Assembly: GCF_020166415.1 (NCBI RefSeq)
Contig: NZ_JAIQXV010000010.1
Coordinates: forward strand, 1 to 64,000
Source: Deinococcus multiflagellatus
GTDB taxonomy: Bacteria > Deinococcota > Deinococci > Deinococcales > Deinococcaceae
DNA length: 64,000 bases
Reading direction: 5' to 3'
The position numbers were made by a program, and so were the translations under genes. Below, one piece after another: positions 43,221-52,772 of this stretch (position 1 is the stretch's first letter; the number at the start of each line of letters is the position of its first letter). The notes beneath the pieces are model-generated. The model saw only the letters and a list, made by a program, of their open reading frames with translations, made no database searches and was not told where the DNA came from.

Positions 43221-44783
43221 GTGACCTCTTCCGTGGCTCTTCCTTCGCTGGATCGTCAGTACCGGCAGGCGCTTGGCTGGTTGCTGGCGTACTGGGGCCT
43301 GTTCGCACTGATCAGCGGCGCGCTGCTCTGGCTGCTTCTCCGGGTCGCGGTGGCCCCCTGGTTTCCCCTTGTGCGCGGCATGCTGGGGCTGTTGCTGCTC
43401 AGCCTGCTGGCGCAGCTGTGGTGGAGCGCCCTGCCGCGTCCCCGACCAGCCCCCTTTGGCGTGCCAGTGCCCCTGGAGCAGGAACCCGAGTTGCGTGCAC
43501 TCATTGAAGAGACCGCCCAGGCGCTGAAGGTGCCGCTGCCCGACGAAGTTCGCCTGCTGCCAGATATGAACGCCTATATGTCGGTGCGGGGCCAGCGCGC
43601 CACCCTGGGCCTGGGGTTGCCGCTGCTGCTGTCGCTCTCCCGCGCGGAGGTGCAGGCCGTGGTGGCGCACGAGCTGGCGCATCTGGGTCAGGGAGACGCG
43701 GCCCGGGTCTGGCGGCTGTCGGGGCTGGCGTCTGGGCTCTTCCGCACCATGCTGAATCTGAACCGGGGTGATCCGGAGGCCGTGGTGGCAGTACTTCCGC
43801 AGGGCGTCTCGACGGTCGTGCTGCTGCACATGATGACGGCAAAGCTGCTGGCCCTGCCCATGGTGGCCATAGCGCAGGCGTACCTGAAGCGGGTGGAGGC
43901 CCTGAACCACGCGCAGGAACACGCAGCGGATCTGGCGGCGCAGCAGGTGGCGGGCGCCGAGGCCACGCGCAGCGCCCTGCAGCGGGTGGCCGTCGAAGCC
44001 TGGCTGTTTGACGCTTACGTTGAACATGACCTTTTGCCGCTGGCCCAGGCCGGGTTCCGTGTGCCCATTGCCGAGGGGTTTGAGCACTTCCTGGCTGGCG
44101 AACACGCCGAGCGGCTCCGGGGCTGGACCGCGCAGGACCTGCCGGCCCGCGAGGCCACGCTGTCGCACCCATCCCTGCGCGTCCGTCTGGAGCAGTTGGC
44201 CGAGCAGGCCCCGGCCCGGCCAGCCGCCGCGCTGCCCGGCGTGCGGCTGCGCCGCGCCGACGAGTGGAGCGGACAGTTCTATACGCCCAAGTCGGCCACC
44301 ACCTTGCAGCCAGTCAGCTGGGAAGAGTTGGACCTGCGTCACTGGCCCGCGCACTGGCAGACCCTGGCGACCAACGAGGATCTGCAGGTGGCCCTGCGCG
44401 GGGTCACCCTGGCGGGGGTGGCCGAGGTGTGTGCAGACCTGAACGCGCATCTGCGCGCCCGGTTTCCCCAGTTGCAGTACGAGGGGGTGGGCGGCGATGA
44501 GCGGCATCTGTTGGTGGGCTGGCTGGCGGTGGGCGTGCTGCTGTGCGCGCTGCGCCAGGGGGCCGAAGCGTCTGTGCGCCCCGGCCACCCCTGGGCCGCG
44601 CAGCTTCAGGGCCACACCCTGGTGCCCTACACCCAGCTGTGGGCCATGGTCAGCCACAGCGACGCGCGCCGGCAGTGGCCGCAGACCCTCATGTCGCTTG
44701 GCCTGCAAGACCAGCCACTGCTGAGCCCAGAAATCTGGCCAGCGGAGGCCCAGCGCGCGCAAGGTGTGGTGCCAGCCCGCTGA
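43221..44783 (+). CDS. M48 family membrane-bound zinc metalloprotease
   Basis: 520 residues. Two N-terminal membrane helices (about 17-40 and 48-70), then an M48 peptidase domain with VVAHELAHLGQGD near residue 148 (HExxH) and the downstream Glu in RVEALNHAQEHAADLAAQQV near 230. An extra C-terminal region of about 200 residues has no recognised domain. HtpX-type proteases degrade misfolded membrane proteins, but the substrate here is unknown. GTG 43221 is six bases after TAGAGT (43209-43214), another leaderless start. Confidence 0.85.
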   Translation: MTSSVALPSLDRQYRQALGWLLAYWGLFALISGALLWLLLRVAVAPWFPLVRGMLGLLLLSLLAQLWWSALPRPRPAPFGVPVPLEQEPELRALIEETAQALKVPLPDEVRLLPDMNAYMSVRGQRATLGLGLPLLLSLSRAEVQAVVAHELAHLGQGDAARVWRLSGLASGLFRTMLNLNRGDPEAVVAVLPQGVSTVVLLHMMTAKLLALPMVAIAQAYLKRVEALNHAQEHAADLAAQQVAGAEATRSALQRVAVEAWLFDAYVEHDLLPLAQAGFRVPIAEGFEHFLAGEHAERLRGWTAQDLPAREATLSHPSLRVRLEQLAEQAPARPAAALPGVRLRRADEWSGQFYTPKSATTLQPVSWEELDLRHWPAHWQTLATNEDLQVALRGVTLAGVAEVCADLNAHLRARFPQLQYEGVGGDERHLLVGWLAVGVLLCALRQGAEASVRPGHPWAAQLQGHTLVPYTQLWAMVSHSDARRQWPQTLMSLGLQDQPLLSPEIWPAEAQRAQGVVPAR

Positions 44784-44821
44784 GTCGGGCGCCCTGAATC
44801 AACGCCGCCCAGGTCCCCTGC

Positions 44822-45484
44822 TCAGCCGTACAGCACCGGCCGGCTCTCCAGTGCCCCAAACGCCTGCACCACGGCCTGAAGCTGCGCCGCCCGCGCCTCC
44901 GGACTTTGCCGGGCGGGCGCGTACCCCACCACGGGCGCCAGCACCGTGTAGCCGCAAAACCACAGCATGCCGTGGTGCACATGCTGCAGCAGCGTCAGGA
45001 GCTCGCCGTTGCGTCCCCCGGGCCCGTAGGCCGCTTCTGGCCCGCCAGTGGTGAGCAGCAGCAGTGCCCGGCGGCCCCGGAACACCCCCTGGTCGTAGGT
45101 CCCCCGCCCGGCGCCGTACACCTCGCCCATAGCGAACACCCGGTCCACCCACCCCTTCAGCAGCGCCGGCAGGCTGAACCACCACAGCGGAAAGGAAAAC
45201 ACCAGCACCTCGGCGCGGCGCAGTTTGTCCAGTTCGGCCTGTAGCTCTGGGGCGAAGGTGCCGGCCTGCGCGGCGCGCTGCTGCTCGGCCTGGGGTTTGA
45301 ACGGGGCCTGAACCGCGTGCGTGACGTCGTGGCGGTCCAGCGCGGCGTGCCAGCCCAGGGCGTACAGGTCGCTGACCTCCACCTCGTAGCCCTGGGCCTG
45401 CAGCGCCCCGCGCGCCGCGTGCATCTGCGCGGTGCAAAAGGAGTCGGGTTCGGGGTGGGCATGCACAATCAGGGCGCGCGGCAT
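44822..45484 (-). CDS. NAD(P)H:quinone oxidoreductase, flavodoxin-like fold
   Basis: 220-residue FMN/FAD flavoprotein of the NQO1/MdaB/YwrO family that makes two-electron reductions of quinones. N-terminal ALIVHAHPEPDSFCTAQ, then VLVFSFPLWWFSLPALLKGWVDRVF near 95-120 and LLTTGGPEAAYGPGGRNG near 145 are family motifs. ATG 45484 is five bases after TACGCT (minus, 45495-45490), so probably leaderless. Physiological substrate unknown. Confidence 0.88.
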   Translation of the reverse strand: MPRALIVHAHPEPDSFCTAQMHAARGALQAQGYEVEVSDLYALGWHAALDRHDVTHAVQAPFKPQAEQQRAAQAGTFAPELQAELDKLRRAEVLVFSFPLWWFSLPALLKGWVDRVFAMGEVYGAGRGTYDQGVFRGRRALLLLTTGGPEAAYGPGGRNGELLTLLQHVHHGMLWFCGYTVLAPVVGYAPARQSPEARAAQLQAVVQAFGALESRPVLYG

Positions 45485-45516
45485 GCTTCAGCGTACCCGC
45501 CTGGGGGCAGAGGGGC

Positions 45517-45930
45517 TCAGGAGCCGCTGCTCTGCCGGGCCAGTTCGCGCCCGTCGCCGCCCGTGACGGTAAAGGTGTAGGTCTGGGGGCTGCGGCTCAG
45601 CCAGTTCACGCGCTGATCGGCGCAGGCGGGGGGCAGCACCAGTTGCGCCGCCGTGGGATAGCGCTGGTCCAGGCTGTTTTCGCGGAAGCTTTCCAGTTCG
45701 CGGGTGAGGCTGTTGGCGCAGTTCTGGGCGGCGGCCTGCTCGGTCACCTGCCGCAGGTTCGTGGGCAGGGCGCGCGCCTGCTCCGCCTGGGCGGCCTGCA
45801 GGGCGCGCACCTCTTCTTGCAGCCGGTCCACCTGGGCCTGCAGGGCGGCGGTCTGGGCGCGGGCGCCCTGATCCTGACAGGCGCAGAGCAGCAGGGGCAG
45901 GCCAAGCAGGGCGAGCAGCGGGCGCGTCAC
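45517..45930 (-). CDS. Small lipoprotein with coiled coil
   Basis: 137 residues. Lipoprotein signal with lipobox ending LLLCAC near residue 18, a coiled coil at about 25-60 (ALQAQVDRLQEEVRALQAAQ), then a globular C-terminal part with two Cys (NCANSL, PACADQ). GTG 45930 lies seven bases after TAGCCT (minus, 45943-45938), giving a compact signal peptide; a longer in-frame ATG at 45990 would bury it. Likely periplasmic; function unknown. Confidence 0.7.
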   Translation of the reverse strand: MTRPLLALLGLPLLLCACQDQGARAQTAALQAQVDRLQEEVRALQAAQAEQARALPTNLRQVTEQAAAQNCANSLTRELESFRENSLDQRYPTAAQLVLPPACADQRVNWLSRSPQTYTFTVTGGDGRELARQSSGS

Positions 45931-46129
45931 GCGGGGCAGGCTAGCGTTCGGGGGTGAAGCGGCCGTGAACGCCGCCTTCAGGCCGTTCACAGCGTCGCCC
46001 GGTTTCGCCCGCAGGCCAAAGGGCGGGCCACCGGGTCTGCCCGCGCCTCTGTCTGTGGCCGCCTGTCATCTGTTCGCCCAGCGCGGCCCCGGGGCGGCAC
46101 TGAGGCCCACTGTCACCGGCGGCCCGCTG

Positions 46130-47362
46130 TCAGCGGCTGAGCACACTCACGATTTCGACATGGCTGGTCTGGGGGTAGAAGTCATGCGGCACCACTTCGG
46201 CCAGCTTCCAGCCCCGGCGCACCAGATCGCCCACATCGCGCGCCCAGGTGGCGGGGTCACACGAGACATACACCAGCCGGTCGGCGGTGCTGGCGTGGAT
46301 GTGGTCGCGCGCGCCCTCTTCCAGCCCGGCGCGTGGGGGGTCCACCACAATCACGTCGGTGCCCAGTTCGGAAAAGCGGGCGGCGTCGCCACTGCGGAAG
46401 GTCACGTTCGTCTCGCCGCTCTGGGCCACGTCCTGCCGGCCGCGCGCCAGGGCCTCGGGCGCGGCGTCCAGCACGGTCACCCGGCGGAAATGGGGCGCCA
46501 GATGCCGCCCGATGGCGCCTGCACCCCCGTACAGGTCCACGGCGTGCTCGCCCTGGCCCGCCAGCTGCGCGGCGCGGCGGTAAGCCAGCCCCGCCGCTTC
46601 CGGGTTCACCTGGGCAAAGCCAGTGGCCGACACACTCACCTGCACGTCCCCGAACTGCTCGCGGATCTCGCTTTCGCCGGCAATCAGGCGCACGCCCGCG
46701 CTGAAACGGCGCCCGGCGGGCTGGGCCAGCGACACGCCCACCACTCCCGCGTCCATCAGGTGGTCGCTGGCGCGCAGGTACTGCCGGGGCTCGCCCGCGC
46801 CGATCAGGGCCGCCACCACCTCGCCGGTCAGGCGGCTGGCGCGGAAAGCGACCTCGGTGGCGGGGTCCAGCTGGGCCGGGTCCAGGCGGTCCAGCACCGC
46901 CTGAATCTCGGGCATCACCAGGGGGTCGCGGCTGACCACCAGGGGCTCGCTGCCCCGGCGCTCGCGGTAGGCCAGCCCCCGGGGGGTCACCAGATACTGC
47001 GCGGTGTTGCGGTAGCCCCAGGGCTGCGGGCTGGGCACGGTGGGGGAGACGCCGTGGCGCACCTTGGCAATGCGGCTCAGGGCCTCTTCCACAAAGGCGC
47101 GTTTGTAGTTCAGCTGCGCTTCGTAGGTCGCGTGGGCCAGATCGGCGGTGGGCAGCTCCGGGCCGTCCACGCGGTCGGGGCTGCGGCGCAGCACCTCCAC
47201 CACCTCGCCCTGGCGCACGCCCTTGCCGGGGCGCACCCGCGCCGTCACCTGTTCGCCGGGCAGCGCGCCGCGCACCAGCACCACGCCGGATTCGTCACGG
47301 GCCAGCCCCAGACCTCCGGCGACCAGTTTCTCGATTTCCAGCGTAAGCAAAGCGTCCGACAT
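46130..47362 (-). CDS. RlmD/TrmA-family RNA m5U methyltransferase lacking the Fe-S cysteines
   Basis: SAM-dependent uridine-5 methyltransferase, probably acting on 23S rRNA. 410 residues: N-terminal TRAM domain ([31 protein letters not shown]), central domain and C-terminal Rossmann methyltransferase with [14 protein letters not shown] near 290, [10 protein letters not shown] near 345 and catalytic Cys in [13 protein letters not shown] near 372. The 4Fe-4S cysteines of RlmD (CGGC region) are replaced by [14 protein letters not shown] 47362 lies seven bases after TACCCT (minus, 47375-47370). Confidence 0.88.
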   Translation of the reverse strand: MSDALLTLEIEKLVAGGLGLARDESGVVLVRGALPGEQVTARVRPGKGVRQGEVVEVLRRSPDRVDGPELPTADLAHATYEAQLNYKRAFVEEALSRIAKVRHGVSPTVPSPQPWGYRNTAQYLVTPRGLAYRERRGSEPLVVSRDPLVMPEIQAVLDRLDPAQLDPATEVAFRASRLTGEVVAALIGAGEPRQYLRASDHLMDAGVVGVSLAQPAGRRFSAGVRLIAGESEIREQFGDVQVSVSATGFAQVNPEAAGLAYRRAAQLAGQGEHAVDLYGGAGAIGRHLAPHFRRVTVLDAAPEALARGRQDVAQSGETNVTFRSGDAARFSELGTDVIVVDPPRAGLEEGARDHIHASTADRLVYVSCDPATWARDVGDLVRRGWKLAEVVPHDFYPQTSHVEIVSVLSR

Positions 47363-47454
47363 AAAGAACAGGGTAGCGCGGATGGGGTGAAGGGGGCGCA
47401 CAGTGCGTCACGTTGCCGATGCCACGCGTGTTGGCTGCCCGGTACGGTGGCGGG

Positions 47455-48198
47455 ATGAGCCCTGAGCCCCCCTTTCAGTTTGATCTTCAGCAGCGCAACA
47501 CCCTCAACCGCTCGGGGCTGGCGGCCTATGTGCAGCGGCCGCCCCGTGACCGGGTGGGCTGGGTGCACGTCCGGCAGGTGTGGTTGCCGGGGTGGCGCCC
47601 TGCGCAGTGGGCCTATGAGGTGCAGCATCTGGAAGTCACCCTGGAGTCGTTCTGGACGGCCCAACGTGATGCCGAGGCAGGACTGGATGTGGAGCCCTGG
47701 GACGAGCTGATGCTCACGGCCTACACCACCTTCCTCACGGATGACCTGAAAGAGGTGGAGGACTTCTTCGCACCGTTCATTGACCGGCCTGAATTTGCCC
47801 GGCACCCCGACCGGGTGGACTGTCCCCATGAATACGCCAACGAGGAGTGGTCTGGGGAAACACCGGCCCGGTACAGCCTGACCCGGCGCGCCTGGGCCGC
47901 ATTTCTCCTGTGCACGCAGGAGCGGAAGCTTGACCTTCATTGGACAGAGGGCCCGCAAGCCCTTGCTGGCCGAGTGCTTCGGGTGGGCCTGGGTGACTTT
48001 GACCTGCTGACGGCCCAGGGCCTGCACACCATGACGTTCGGACAGCGGTACGGGGCTCAAGTGTGGGCAGAAGCTGCGGAGGGATACGCTGAAGGGTGGA
48101 CCGAGCCAGGGTCACGGATCGCCCTTGATCCTTCTGCACTGCCTCTCTGGTCCTTTGCGCAGGCAGCGTGGATCTGGTCTTCTGAAGATGGGTGCTGA
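47455..48198 (+). CDS. Hypothetical protein
   Basis: 247 residues, acidic, Trp- and aromatic-rich, no signal peptide or membrane helix. Sample motifs: GWVHVRQVWLPGWRP, WDELMLTAYTTFLTDDLKEV and PLWSFAQAAWIW at the end. I recognise no family. ATG 47455 is six bases after TACGGT (47443-47448), so it is probably leaderless. It is divergent from the RlmD-like gene and shares a 92-base promoter region with it. A 13-bp perfect hairpin terminator follows. Confidence 0.7.
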   Translation: MSPEPPFQFDLQQRNTLNRSGLAAYVQRPPRDRVGWVHVRQVWLPGWRPAQWAYEVQHLEVTLESFWTAQRDAEAGLDVEPWDELMLTAYTTFLTDDLKEVEDFFAPFIDRPEFARHPDRVDCPHEYANEEWSGETPARYSLTRRAWAAFLLCTQERKLDLHWTEGPQALAGRVLRVGLGDFDLLTAQGLHTMTFGQRYGAQVWAEAAEGYAEGWTEPGSRIALDPSALPLWSFAQAAWIWSSEDGC

Positions 48199-48201
48199 AC
48201 G

Positions 48202-48233
48202 GAGCACGGCCGGGACTAAGCCCGGCCGTGCTC
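48202..48233. terminator. Bidirectional hairpin terminator
   Basis: GAGCACGGCCGGG pairs perfectly with CCCGGCCGTGCTC (13 bp, 6-base loop) between the convergent hypothetical gene and speA. The flanks have little T, so strength is moderate. Confidence 0.7.
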
Positions 48234-48242
48234 GCTTGCCCT

Positions 48243-50150
<1,908 letters not shown>

Positions 50151-50209
50151 GAGGGGCGTCCTCCTCCGAAAGTGGGGATAGGCTCGCCGTGCGCGGGGTT
50201 CGGAGCGCA

Positions 50210-50251
<42 letters not shown>

Positions 50252-50328
50252 AGCGCGCCGGCAGGAAGTCATGTGGGCCCCCATTCGCCGGGGGACATTG
50301 GGGGAGCGCGTGCCCAGCCTGCGACACG

Positions 50329-50360
50329 AAAAAGAGGCGCCCCTGGAGGCACCTCTTTCT
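50329..50360 (-). terminator. Terminator after tRNA-Asp
   Basis: Minus strand: AGAGGTGCC-TCCAG-GGGCGCCTCT with one G-T pair, followed by TTTTTC, seven bases after the tRNA 3' end. Confidence 0.8.
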
Positions 50361-50365
50361 TCTTC

Positions 50366-50442
<77 letters not shown>

Positions 50443-50451
50443 GCGCCAGCA

Positions 50452-50479
50452 GACTAAAGGCAGAACGGACCCGTGTCAA
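50452..50479 (-). promoter_or_regulatory. tRNA-Asp promoter
   Basis: Minus strand: consensus -35 TTGACA (50479-50474), 16-base spacer, -10 TAGTCT (50457-50452), placing the start of transcription only a few bases before the mature tRNA. Confidence 0.75.
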
Positions 50480-50509
50480 GCCGGCGGCGTGCCGGGATAG
50501 GCTGCGGCC

Positions 50510-51478
50510 ATGTTCCGAGACCCGGCGCGCGCCGCCCTGCGGGCCTCCAGCGAGGTGCTGGGCCACGATCTGACCGGGCTGCGGCCCCTGATGCGGCAGG
50601 TCACGGCGCGCGGGGGCGTGGTGGCGGTGGCGCGGGGGCCGGCGCGGGCAGTCCACGCCTTTGGGGCCGTGCGCCCCGGGCAGGGCTTTGAACTCGCCAG
50701 CGTGAGCAAACCCTTCACGGCGGCGCTGGTCTCGGCGCTCCAGGCGGCCGGGCACCTGGACTGGGACCGGCCGCTGGCCGGGCTGGGCGGCCCGCTGCGG
50801 GGGCTCCCGCCCTTTATCACCCCGCGCGCCCTGGCCACCCACACGGCGGGGCTGCCCATGCACCCGGCGCGCGTGGCGGTGACCACCTTCACCCGCTTTC
50901 ACGACCCTTACGGCGGCATGGACCCGGCCGCCGTGGTCGCCAGTGCCCGCCGCTGGGCCCGGCCCGGGGGCCGCTTTGTGTATTCCAACCTGGGGGTGGG
51001 CCTGCTGGCCCTGGCGGCGGCCCACGCGGCGGGCGAGGCCTTTAGCGCTGCCGGGTATGGCCGCGCACTGGCGCGCTGGGTCACCGGCCCGCTGGGGCTG
51101 GGGGTGGGCCTGCAGCGCCCGGATCAGGTCACCGCGCCGCCCACCGGGTTTGGCCCGCTGGCCGGAGCGGGCGGGCTGTTCGGCGCGGCCGAGGACCTGC
51201 TGACCTTTGCCGAGGCGCAGTGGGCCGGCCGCTCGGCCAGCGCGTGGTCAGAGACGGTTCGCCCCCCCGGCCTGCCCCCGGCGCTCAGCGGCGTGGCGCC
51301 CGGCTGGTTTGCCCGGGGCCCCCTGCGCTGGCACGACGGCGCGGCCCGCGCCACCCGCACCGCCCTGGGGTTTAACGCCCAGAGCGGCGCGGTGGCCGCC
51401 GTGCTGGTGCGCGGCGGCGCGCCCCTGCTGGGCCCACGCGGCGGGGTGACACAGCTGGTGCTGGGGCTGCTGGGATAA
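50510..51478 (+). CDS. Serine beta-lactamase-fold hydrolase (class C / esterase type)
   Basis: 322-residue penicillin-binding-like hydrolase, cytoplasmic since no signal peptide is seen. The active-site SxxK is in LASVSKPFTAAL near 64, the second motif YSNLG near 161 and a family HTAGLPMH segment near 108. It could be an esterase or peptidase rather than a true beta-lactamase. ATG 50510 is six bases after TAGGCT (50498-50503), a leaderless start sharing the intergenic region with the divergent tRNA-Asp promoter. Confidence 0.85.
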   Translation: MFRDPARAALRASSEVLGHDLTGLRPLMRQVTARGGVVAVARGPARAVHAFGAVRPGQGFELASVSKPFTAALVSALQAAGHLDWDRPLAGLGGPLRGLPPFITPRALATHTAGLPMHPARVAVTTFTRFHDPYGGMDPAAVVASARRWARPGGRFVYSNLGVGLLALAAAHAAGEAFSAAGYGRALARWVTGPLGLGVGLQRPDQVTAPPTGFGPLAGAGGLFGAAEDLLTFAEAQWAGRSASAWSETVRPPGLPPALSGVAPGWFARGPLRWHDGAARATRTALGFNAQSGAVAAVLVRGGAPLLGPRGGVTQLVLGLLG

Positions 51479-51551
51479 GGGGCAGATGGCCAAGGATGGG
51501 GGGTGCAGACTGGGCTTGAATCGTGCCCAAGGCCGGGACCAGCCAACGCAC

Positions 51552-51589
51552 TGGCAAAGAAGAGCACCCCTCCAGGTGGAGAGGGGCGC
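51552..51589 (-). terminator. Terminator of the lipoprotein gene
   Basis: Minus-strand hairpin GCGCCCCTC...GAGGGGTGC (51589-51564) followed by TCTTCTTT. It lies about 87 bases after the stop; the bases between show only a short CAGATGG repeat. The 197-base gap holds no gene. Confidence 0.6.
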
Positions 51590-51675
51590 TGGGGTCTCAA
51601 TTTTGATAAACGCCTTCAGCGCACGGCAGAGCCCACCCAGGCCATCTGCCATTGACCATCAACCATCTGCCCCAT

Positions 51676-52755
51676 CTACGGTGCTTCCGGCGGCACCACC
51701 CACGTCACGCTGCGGGCGCCCGTGAAGGTGGCCGGCAGCGGCGCGGCGTTCCAGGTGCCGCTTTGCAGGCCCAGCAGGGTATCGGCGCGGGTGAGGGTCG
51801 TGGCGCTCAGGGCGTACAGGTAGCCGTCGGGGGTGAAGGTCAGGTCGCGCAGGTCGGTGAAGGTGGTCACGGTCGCCGCGCTGTTCGCGGCAGTGGAGGC
51901 GCCGTTCCACACCCGCAGGGGCTGGGGGCCCAGGCCCGTGCCCACATCGCTGCGCCACGCCGCCAGCAGGCGCCCGCCGGGGGCGCCGGTCCACAGCCGG
52001 TCGTAGCGCGCTGTGCCCAGGGCGCTAATGGTGGTGGCGGGGTCGGGCAGGCCAGCGGCGTTCAGGCGCTGCACGCCTGTGTCGGTGGCGGCCAGGACCT
52101 CCGTGCCGTAGGGCGCCAGATCGTAGATGGCCGCCGTGGGCTGCGGATCGCTGACCTGGGGCGCGGCGCCCCCCAGCGGCACGGCCACGCGCAGCACCTC
52201 GCTGCCGCCGCCCAGGCGAGGCCGGGCCACCACGCCCACCTCGCCCTGCACCGCCAGGCGCACCGGGGGGGTGCCGGGGCCGGGGGTGGGCGCCAGGAAG
52301 GGCGGCAGCGTGGTCTGCCACACCAGGCGCGCGCCCTGGTACAGCGCCAGCCCCTGCGAGCCATTGCAGTCGCTGAGCACCAGCAGGCGGTCCAGGCCCG
52401 GGTTCTGCGCGGCGCGCGTGAAGCACACTGGCGTCAAGCCGGGCGCCGGGAAGGTGGTGGTCACGGCGAGGTCAGGTCCCCGGCTTTCCACGGCCTCGGT
52501 GCGCACCAGCAGGAACAGCCGCGCGTCGGTGGTGGGGTGCACGCTGACGCCGCCGGTCACGCCCGCGGTGGGACCCGGGGTCACTGTGGGCGCCGTATTG
52601 GCGCCGCCACCGCGCAGGGTCAGGGTACGCAGGGTGGTCGCGCCGTCCAGCACCACCAGGCGCAGGGGGGGCGGGGTTTCCTCGGTGCCGGTGCAGGCGG
52701 TGAGGGTGCCGGCAGTCAGCAGGCCCAGGGTGAGCAGAAGGGGCAGGCGGCGCAT
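51676..52755 (-). CDS. Lipoprotein with beta-propeller-like repeats
   Basis: 359 residues. Lipoprotein signal with lipobox LTAC near residue 20, then repeated short beta-rich blades with Asp/Gly turns (LDRLLVLSDCNGSQ, IYDLAPYGTEVLAATDTG, LRDLTFTPDGYLYALS), as in YncE-like propellers. Exported and lipid-anchored, function unknown. GGAGGT sits just before ATG 52755. It lies 17 bases downstream of the LptD-like gene on the same strand, so it may belong to that operon. Confidence 0.7.
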   Translation of the reverse strand: MRRLPLLLTLGLLTAGTLTACTGTEETPPPLRLVVLDGATTLRTLTLRGGGANTAPTVTPGPTAGVTGGVSVHPTTDARLFLLVRTEAVESRGPDLAVTTTFPAPGLTPVCFTRAAQNPGLDRLLVLSDCNGSQGLALYQGARLVWQTTLPPFLAPTPGPGTPPVRLAVQGEVGVVARPRLGGGSEVLRVAVPLGGAAPQVSDPQPTAAIYDLAPYGTEVLAATDTGVQRLNAAGLPDPATTISALGTARYDRLWTGAPGGRLLAAWRSDVGTGLGPQPLRVWNGASTAANSAATVTTFTDLRDLTFTPDGYLYALSATTLTRADTLLGLQSGTWNAAPLPATFTGARSVTWVVPPEAP

Positions 52756-52772
52756 GGAGGACCTCCGGGGGG

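Noticed and set aside
43200..44762. 520-codon minus-strand frame over the M48 gene
   Set aside because: Antisense of a protein with HExxH and membrane helices; Gln/His/Gly-rich.
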